A stretch of 30,309 nt of DNA from Alphaproteobacteria bacterium (GTDB lineage Bacteria > Pseudomonadota > Alphaproteobacteria > SMXP01). Below the pieces are notes generated by a model. The model did no database searches. It was not told where the DNA came from and was given only the letters and a program-made list of their open reading frames with translations. The stretch's first letter is position 1; each line of letters starts with the position of its first letter. Below, one piece after another: positions 25,187-30,309 of this stretch. Location of the stretch: assembly GCA_028280675.1 (NCBI GenBank), contig JANQLI010000140.1, forward strand, positions 1-30,309, in the 5' to 3' direction. Made by a program: the position numbers and the translations under genes.

Positions 25187-26311
25187 TTAAGTGTTCACAA
25201 ATTCGGTGAGGGCGTCAATAACGGCTTGATTTTCCTCATCAAGGCCGATGGTGATGCGCAGGCAATTCTCTGGGCCTCCAGCGTTAACGGGACGAGGAAT
25301 GATGCCCTTAGCGAGGAGGAAATCCCATGCCGCTTGTGATGACTTTTCTGACGATGAAGGGAATTGCACCAAATAAAAATTTGTGGCGCTCGGGATGACC
25401 GTTAATCCAGCAGCGTTTAAGGTATCTGCAATTTTTTTCAGCCAGGCATTATTGTGATCACGCACCATGGTCGTATGTTCAATGTCAAGGACTGCGGCTT
25501 CAGCAGCAGCGAGTGCAGCGGCATTGGTATTAAATGGTGTGCGAATGCGTTGCAGTGAATCGATCACGGCTTCGGGGCAATAGGCCCAACCGATACGGAG
25601 GGCGGCGAGGCCGTATAATTTTGAAAATGTGCGGGTCATCACCACATTGTCCGCCTTTTCAACGAGACTTTCTCCCGCTTCGAATTCAGGATCAACAATG
25701 TAATCTGCATAAGCGCCATCCAAAAGGAGAAGAACATGACTGGGAAGGCCCTGATGAAGGCGTTCGATTTCTGCGCGCGAGATATATTGTCCAACAGGAT
25801 TATTTGGATTTGCGATGACGACGAGGCGCGTAAGATTGGTCACGCGTTCAAGAATATGATCCACAGAGACACAAAGCTCAGGCTCAGGAGCTGTAACCAC
25901 CGTTGCCCCTTGTGAAATGGCATGAATACTTGCCATGGCAAAACTATATTCACTGACGATAACTTCATCACCAGGTGCAACATAGGCACGGGTGATCAAA
26001 GAAATTAGCTCGTCCGATCCGTTGCCACAAATGAGTTTACTGGGATCTAGGTCGAAGGTTTGTGCAATGGCGCCGATGAGGTCAGCTTGACTGCCATTTG
26101 GATAGCGAAAAAGAGACTTGGCGGCTTCATTATATGCTTCTATGGCTTTCGGACTGGGCCCAAGGTGGGATTCATTTGAAGAAAGTTTTATAGGATTTGC
26201 GCAACCGTCAACTTGACTTTTACCCTGAACATAAGGGGCGAGTTTTGATATGCCTGACACTGGTTCAGGTGACACGGAAGCAAGATCAGATTGTTGTTTT
26301 GCAGCTGTCAC
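25187..26311 (-). CDS. HisC-like PLP-dependent aminotransferase
   Basis: A 374-residue fold-type I aminotransferase resembling histidinol-phosphate aminotransferase. The PLP lysine is K231 (RTFSKLYGLA). ANPNNPVG (167-174), D198 and Y201 (LLDGAYADY) are in the normal places, and the C-terminal LRITIG holds the carboxylate-binding arginine. No his genes are nearby, so HisC in histidine synthesis is unlikely. Paralogues of this branch often act on aromatic amino acids. It is 36 bp upstream of the aldehyde dehydrogenase and 30 bp downstream of the ThDP enzyme, in the order of a transaminate-decarboxylate-oxidise route. Confidence 0.9.
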   Translation of the reverse strand: MTAAKQQSDLASVSPEPVSGISKLAPYVQGKSQVDGCANPIKLSSNESHLGPSPKAIEAYNEAAKSLFRYPNGSQADLIGAIAQTFDLDPSKLICGNGSDELISLITRAYVAPGDEVIVSEYSFAMASIHAISQGATVVTAPEPELCVSVDHILERVTNLTRLVVIANPNNPVGQYISRAEIERLHQGLPSHVLLLLDGAYADYIVDPEFEAGESLVEKADNVVMTRTFSKLYGLAALRIGWAYCPEAVIDSLQRIRTPFNTNAAALAAAEAAVLDIEHTTMVRDHNNAWLKKIADTLNAAGLTVIPSATNFYLVQFPSSSEKSSQAAWDFLLAKGIIPRPVNAGGPENCLRITIGLDEENQAVIDALTEFVNT

Positions 26312-26341
26312 GTCAGACTCCTTCTCAAATACCCTGGTCAG

Positions 26342-27967
26342 TTAGGAGCGGGCAGGTTCGCGAATAATAAATTTCCAAGGCGCCGCCATATCCCCGACAG
26401 ATACTTCAATCAAACAAGGTTCATTTCGGTTCAAGGCATCTTTTAACAATGTTCTCAGCCCCTCAGGCGAATCAGTTCTTTGTCCTTTTATACCAAAGCT
26501 TTCCGCTAAACTTACGAAATCTGGGTTTTGTAAATCAGAATAAATCAGACGCCCGCCAAACCATTCCTTTTGCTGACGCTGAACGTTCTGGTATTTATTG
26601 TTATTAAATACAATCGATACTAGCCCAATATTAAATTGAGCAGCGGTTGCGAGTTCTTGAACGTTAAACATGAAGCCGCCATCGCCAGAAATGGAAATAA
26701 CAGGTTTGTCAGGATGCGCAACCTTCACGCCGAGGGCTGTGGCAAAACCATAGCCTAATGTTCCTTGATAACCGCAGGTGATGAGATGACGCGGTTCATA
26801 AATAGGAAACCCGTACCAGGACGCAAAGCCGACTTGGGTAATTTCATCGACTAAATATCCATCGTCCGGTAGTTCTTCTCTGATGGCTGAGAGGTAGGAT
26901 AATTGCGGTTGGATGACCTGAATATCATCGTTAATTTTCGCCTTTAGGGTGGTCAGTTCCTCTTGACGCGATTCGCGTGTCCCAAGATGTTTTGGAAGAG
27001 CGTTGATGAGTGCCGCCAATGCGGTGCTTGCGTCCGCACATATACCGATATCAGCTTTTTGAATACGGTTGATCTCCCTGGGGTCAATATCGATTCGAAT
27101 GATTTTCATCTCATCATCCGTTTGCCATTCTTGCAAATATGCTTGCATACGCGAGCCAATACCAATGACGAGATCTGTTTCTTTCCAGAGTTCATAGCCA
27201 CTTGCAAATGTATGCCCCAGATAGTGTCGATCACTGATAATGCCACGGCCATTCCGGAAGGACACCACAGGTGCTTGCACCATGGATGCAAATTCAAGGA
27301 GTTCTTCAGAGGCATCTACGGCTCCGCCGCCGACGACAATCATAGGGTTTTTTGAGCTGGCGATAAGTTTCGCCGCATCATCTATGGCATCAAGATCGGG
27401 CGTTGTGGGTTCTGCTGCGTCGAACTTTCCTAATAAGTTTACGTCAGTTTCTTGCCCCATGACATCCATGGGCATTTCGATTGAGACAGGACGAGGGCGG
27501 CCTGTTGTGAGATTGCGGAAAGCTTCATTGATGACTTGTGGAGTTTGAGAGGGGTGGTCGATACGTTCCGCGTATTTGGTCAAACTCTTCATTGTTGCGA
27601 GCTGATCGGGTAGCTCATGCAGATAACCAATGCCTGAACCAATACCTTCTGATGGGATCTGACCCGTCACACATAAGACAGGTGAATTATTGGCGTACGC
27701 GGAACAAAGAGCGGCGGTTGAGTTCAAAACGCCGGGTCCCGGGACGACTGTATAGGTGCCAACTTTCCCTGAGGACTTGGCATAGCCGAAGGCCATATAG
27801 GCGGCACCTTGCTCATGCCGCGAACCGACAAATTGGACACGGTCACTCTCGTGGTACATGGCGTCGAAAAAATGATCGAGCTGCCCTCCCGGAAGACCAA
27901 ATATCGTGTCAACATCATTGACCAATAGAGACTGTAATAATGCATTTGCGCCGCTCAAACGAGACAT
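26342..27967 (-). CDS. ThDP-dependent 2-oxo acid decarboxylase / acetolactate-synthase-like
   Basis: A 541-residue thiamine diphosphate enzyme with three domains: the PYR domain with catalytic E52 (GSRHEQGAAYMA), a central domain (about 190-330) and the PP domain with the cofactor motif GDGGFMFNVQEL (428-) and downstream NNNKY. It resembles the large family of acetolactate synthase catalytic subunits and 2-oxo acid decarboxylases such as phenylpyruvate, indolepyruvate or 2-ketoarginine decarboxylase. No small regulatory subunit (IlvN/H) is next to it, and the partners are an aminotransferase and an aldehyde dehydrogenase, so decarboxylation of a transaminated amino acid is more likely than acetolactate synthesis. 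The start has GAGGAGAG upstream. It is the first gene of the operon, divergent from uxuA. Confidence 0.87.
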   Translation of the reverse strand: MSRLSGANALLQSLLVNDVDTIFGLPGGQLDHFFDAMYHESDRVQFVGSRHEQGAAYMAFGYAKSSGKVGTYTVVPGPGVLNSTAALCSAYANNSPVLCVTGQIPSEGIGSGIGYLHELPDQLATMKSLTKYAERIDHPSQTPQVINEAFRNLTTGRPRPVSIEMPMDVMGQETDVNLLGKFDAAEPTTPDLDAIDDAAKLIASSKNPMIVVGGGAVDASEELLEFASMVQAPVVSFRNGRGIISDRHYLGHTFASGYELWKETDLVIGIGSRMQAYLQEWQTDDEMKIIRIDIDPREINRIQKADIGICADASTALAALINALPKHLGTRESRQEELTTLKAKINDDIQVIQPQLSYLSAIREELPDDGYLVDEITQVGFASWYGFPIYEPRHLITCGYQGTLGYGFATALGVKVAHPDKPVISISGDGGFMFNVQELATAAQFNIGLVSIVFNNNKYQNVQRQQKEWFGGRLIYSDLQNPDFVSLAESFGIKGQRTDSPEGLRTLLKDALNRNEPCLIEVSVGDMAAPWKFIIREPARS

Positions 27968-28295
27968 GTACTTACTCTCCTCATTAGAGTGTTGTGTTCA
28001 ATTTCTTCTTTATTTATCAGCCACTTAAGCGGTTGCCATTTGCAGTCTATGCGCGTTGTGGTGCTCAAATGCAATTAGATGGCTTCCCCCAAAAGCCATT
28101 CATTCCAACAGTGTAGCTGAGAGTGCACGGAAGATCGAAAAGATTATGCCGACTGACAATTGATTGTTATTAATCGGCCCTATTAGCAAAAGTAATTCAA
28201 ATCCCTCTTTTTCGCAACGGCAAATCGGCTTAGTTAGAGAGGTGGATACGCGCGTAGGGCGTGCACAATTCTATCTATCTTAATGGAGATGTCCT
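27968..28295. promoter_or_regulatory. Divergent control region between ThDP gene and uxuA
   Basis: A 328-bp AT-rich gap without a gene. It must hold promoters for both flanking operons. A palindrome cluster at 28156-28174 is the best operator candidate, and TTGATT (28160) with TATTAG (28181) is a weak promoter candidate for uxuA (15-bp spacing). The rest shows nothing I can name. Confidence 0.55.
28156..28174. promoter_or_regulatory. Overlapping palindromes, candidate operator for uxuA
   Basis: ACAATTGATTGT (28156-28167) is a perfect palindrome with 5-bp arms. It overlaps ATTGATTGTTATTAAT (28159-28174), whose 6-bp arms have one mismatch. The site lies about 120 bp before the uxuA start. It could bind a GntR-type uronate regulator, though none is encoded in the window. 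Confidence 0.4.
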
Positions 28296-29474
28296 GTGCT
28301 TGAAACTTGGCGCTGGTTTGGGCCAGATGATTACGTGAGTCTAGATAATATTGTGCAGGCGGGCGCAAAGGGCGTGGTCACCTCCTTGCATCACATCGCC
28401 ACGGGCGATGTCTGGCCGTTGGAAGATATCTTGGAGCGTAAACGTCTCATTGAAGAAAAAGGCCTTGAATGGTCCGTCATTGAAAGCATTCCTGTGCACA
28501 ATGACATAAAATTACAAAAAGGTTCGTATAAAGAGTATATAGAAAACTATAAGAGCTCTCTTCGTAATGTCGCACAAGCCGGTGTAAACATTGTTTGCTA
28601 TAACTTTATGCCTGTTGTGGACTGGACACGGACGAATTTAAACTATGACCTTCCGAATAAGTCCCAAGCACTTCGTTTTGAAATGACAGACTTTGCCGCA
28701 TATGATGTGTATGTTTTGCAACGCCCTGGCGCGGAACAGGATTACGACCCTGGTCTTTTGTCCAAGGCAAAGGCCCGTCTTGATTCTATGGGCGAGGACG
28801 AAGTTGACGCCTTAGAAAAGAATATCATCGCGGGATTGCCGGGCGGCGAAGGGTCATACGACCGCGAGGGCATTCGATCGGCTATCGCGGATTATATTGA
28901 AATCGGTGTGGAGGGAATGCGCTCCAATCTTTTTGCCTTTCTCGATGATGTTATTCCTGTGGCAGACGAGGTTGGTGTTTTGATGTGTATTCACGCTGAT
29001 GATCCACCTTTTTCCCTCTTTGGATTGCCGCGTGTCGTTTCGACGGCTGAGGATGTGAGGGCGCTTCTCGACCATTCGCCGTCTGTGTCAAATGGTTTAA
29101 CTCTTTGTGCGGGGTCCTTTGGTGCCCGTGGTGATAATGATCTTGTTGCAATGGCGCGTGAGTTTGGCTCAAAAATCCACTTCGTTCACCTTCGCAATGT
29201 TACGCGTGAGGAGGATGGTTCATTTTATGAGGCAGAGCATCTCGGCGGCGACAATGACATGGTAGGCCTCATTTCCGCATTGATGGATGAGGAAAAGCGT
29301 CGCTTTGATGAAGGGCGTGGGGATATACAAATTCCTATGCGGCCTGATCATGGGCATTTGCTGGGTGATGAATTGACAGCCGCAAACGTAAATCCCGGTT
29401 ATTCGTTTATGGGCCGTATGAAAGGATTAGCCGAGTTACGCGGTGTCATTCATGCGTTGGCTGCAACAAAGTGA
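28296..29474 (+). CDS. uxuA: D-mannonate dehydratase
   Basis: A 392-residue enzyme that dehydrates D-mannonate to 2-keto-3-deoxygluconate. The N-terminus TWRWFGPDDYVSL matches E. coli UxuA at the same position, supporting the GTG start with GGAG at 28285-28288. CYNFMPVVDWTRTN near residue 101 and RPDHGHLLGDE near 347-357 are the strongly conserved UxuA active-site/metal regions. The length fits the family (about 394). It precedes a short-chain dehydrogenase by 19 bp. The product is the substrate of the kinase at 20253-21281. Confidence 0.95.
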   Translation: MLETWRWFGPDDYVSLDNIVQAGAKGVVTSLHHIATGDVWPLEDILERKRLIEEKGLEWSVIESIPVHNDIKLQKGSYKEYIENYKSSLRNVAQAGVNIVCYNFMPVVDWTRTNLNYDLPNKSQALRFEMTDFAAYDVYVLQRPGAEQDYDPGLLSKAKARLDSMGEDEVDALEKNIIAGLPGGEGSYDREGIRSAIADYIEIGVEGMRSNLFAFLDDVIPVADEVGVLMCIHADDPPFSLFGLPRVVSTAEDVRALLDHSPSVSNGLTLCAGSFGARGDNDLVAMAREFGSKIHFVHLRNVTREEDGSFYEAEHLGGDNDMVGLISALMDEEKRRFDEGRGDIQIPMRPDHGHLLGDELTAANVNPGYSFMGRMKGLAELRGVIHALAATK

Positions 29475-29493
29475 TGGGTCGAGAATAATCGTT

Positions 29494-30228
29494 ATGTCAG
29501 ATGCTTTGAATAAAATAGCTTTGGTCACGGGTGGGAGCTCAGGTATTGGAAAAGGGATCTGCGAGGATTTATTGGCGCGTGGGTTTACGGTGATCGGTTT
29601 GGCACGGCGGGATTGCGGAATCAATCATGACTATTTTATCAATTACGAAGTTGATCTCACCAACACCCAGGACACCAAAACTGTCGCGGCCGATATTACA
29701 GCAAACTATGATGTCACGCATCTTGTGAACAATGCCGGCGTGATCCGTCCTGCATTGGTCGAAGATGTGGAGACAGATGACTTGATGGATCTCACGCGTT
29801 TGCACATGGGATCTGCGTTGATCCTGATGCAAGCGGTGCTGCCCGCCATGAAAAAGGCGCGCTATGGACGGGTTGTGAATATGTCCTCCCGTGCTGTCGT
29901 GGGGCTTCAGGAACGCACATCTTATGCTGCGACCAAGGCGGCGATGATCAGTATGACGCGCACATGGGCGCTGGAGCTGGGTCAGCACGGCATCACCGTA
30001 AATACCATTGCCCCCGGTCCCGTGGTGACGGAGATGTTTACCGATGTCATGTCGGAGGAAAGCGAACGCGCACAAAAGTTAGCGGATAGTCTGCCGGTCA
30101 AACGCCTCGGGACGGTTGAAGATCTGGCGCATGCCACATGGTTCTTTTTGTCACCAGAAAGCAGTTTTATTACCGGACAAACACTCTTCGTCTGCGGCGG
30201 AAGCAGTGTCGGGTCCATTACGATTTAA
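29494..30228 (+). CDS. Short-chain dehydrogenase, possible mannonate/fructuronate oxidoreductase
   Basis: A 244-residue classical SDR with GGSSGIG (13-19), NNAG (79-82), catalytic serine in NMSSRA (131-132) and YAATK (Y144, K148). The C-terminal ITGQTLFVCGGSS is typical of FabG-like SDRs. I start at the ATG at 29494, not an upstream in-frame ATG inside uxuA. It follows uxuA by 19 bp. In Bacillus the mannonate oxidoreductase role is filled by an SDR, so a fructuronate reductase is likely here. Alternatively, it serves the Rieske oxygenase gene 15 bp downstream as a diol dehydrogenase. The ribosome site is weak. Confidence 0.85.
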   Translation: MSDALNKIALVTGGSSGIGKGICEDLLARGFTVIGLARRDCGINHDYFINYEVDLTNTQDTKTVAADITANYDVTHLVNNAGVIRPALVEDVETDDLMDLTRLHMGSALILMQAVLPAMKKARYGRVVNMSSRAVVGLQERTSYAATKAAMISMTRTWALELGQHGITVNTIAPGPVVTEMFTDVMSEESERAQKLADSLPVKRLGTVEDLAHATWFFLSPESSFITGQTLFVCGGSSVGSITI

Positions 30229-30243
30229 GTGGGAGAGATGAGA

Positions 30244-30309
30244 ATGTCGCCCTATTCAGTAGAGCATATCAAAAGTTTGGTCGAGGACACGCGGATCCAT
30301 CGGGATGTC
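30244..30309 (+). CDS. Partial: probable Rieske ring-hydroxylating oxygenase alpha subunit, N-terminus
   Basis: Only 22 residues are in the window (MSPYSVEHIKSLV, then EDTRIHRDV). The run SLVxxxRxHRxVY is common at the start of Rieske-type aromatic ring-hydroxylating oxygenase large subunits, just before the Rieske domain. The start ATG at 30244 has GGGAGAG at 30231-30237. The ATG at 30238 directly abuts that site and is less likely. It is co-directional with the SDR (15-bp gap). The gene runs off the end of the window, so the call is tentative. Confidence 0.45.
   Translation, partial: MSPYSVEHIKSLVEDTRIHRDV

Noticed and set aside
25187..26311. Histidine biosynthesis HisC
   Set aside because: There are no other his genes, and the gene is embedded with a decarboxylase-like enzyme and an aldehyde dehydrogenase.
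26342..27967. Branched-chain acetolactate synthase IlvB/IlvI
   Set aside because: There is no adjacent small subunit or ilvC; the operon partners argue for a 2-oxo acid decarboxylase, though this is not proven.

Overview
The window looks like ordinary chromosomal DNA from a Gram-negative heterotroph. Evidence for this is a TonB-dependent receptor, an outer-membrane barrel porin, a membrane-bound Nar nitrate reductase and a periplasm-targeted sulfatase. GC content is intermediate. Gene content (NarK1-NarK2-GHJI, a Sphingomonad/Kordiimonad-like TonB receptor, a GcvA-type LysR regulator) suggests a marine or aquatic alphaproteobacterium, but a gammaproteobacterium cannot be excluded. I see no IS elements, integrases, tRNA or rRNA genes, CRISPR arrays or phage genes.

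Region 1 (1-11,203) is a nitrate-respiration locus on the plus strand. Two NarK-type transporters (narK1-narK2) are followed by narG, narH, narJ and narI with almost no spacing, then an AlgE-like outer-membrane porin. An FNR/Dnr/NnrR-type palindrome precedes narK1 (60-73) and a near-identical copy precedes the porin (9903-9916). The porin therefore looks co-regulated with nitrate respiration. All metal-ligand residues of NarG, NarH and NarI that I checked are present, so the enzyme should be active.

Region 2 (11,204-14,037) begins with about 500 bp without a convincing gene but with GC-rich hairpins. It continues with a minus-strand pair: a DUF819 multi-pass membrane protein, preceded upstream by a short-chain dehydrogenase.

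Region 3 (14,038-21,281, plus strand) starts with a TonB-dependent receptor whose leader contains a perfect 17-bp tandem duplication. Two strong tandem terminators follow it. Next comes an operon of a PYROXD2-like FAD oxidoreductase, a nitrilase-superfamily amidohydrolase, a 94-residue protein of unknown function with one hydrophobic segment, a KDPG/KHG aldolase and a 2-keto-3-deoxygluconate kinase.

Region 4 (21,292-27,967) holds a secreted formylglycine-type sulfatase divergent from a LysR regulator, with two perfect palindromes between them. A minus-strand operon follows, encoding a ThDP-dependent decarboxylase/acetolactate-synthase-like enzyme, a HisC-like aminotransferase and an aldehyde dehydrogenase. 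That is the enzyme set for an Ehrlich-type amino acid -> 2-oxo acid -> aldehyde -> acid route.

Region 5 (27,968-end, plus strand) has a divergent control region, D-mannonate dehydratase (uxuA), a short-chain dehydrogenase that could be the mannonate/fructuronate oxidoreductase, and the first 22 codons of a probable Rieske-type ring-hydroxylating oxygenase alpha subunit. Together, the SDR, UxuA, KDG kinase and KDPG aldolase make a complete route from fructuronate to pyruvate plus glyceraldehyde-3-phosphate. With the receptor and sulfatase, regions 3-5 look like a locus for taking up and consuming a sulfated, uronate-containing substrate. The FAD oxidoreductase/amidohydrolase/small-protein trio and the amino-acid-type operon are the unexplained parts.
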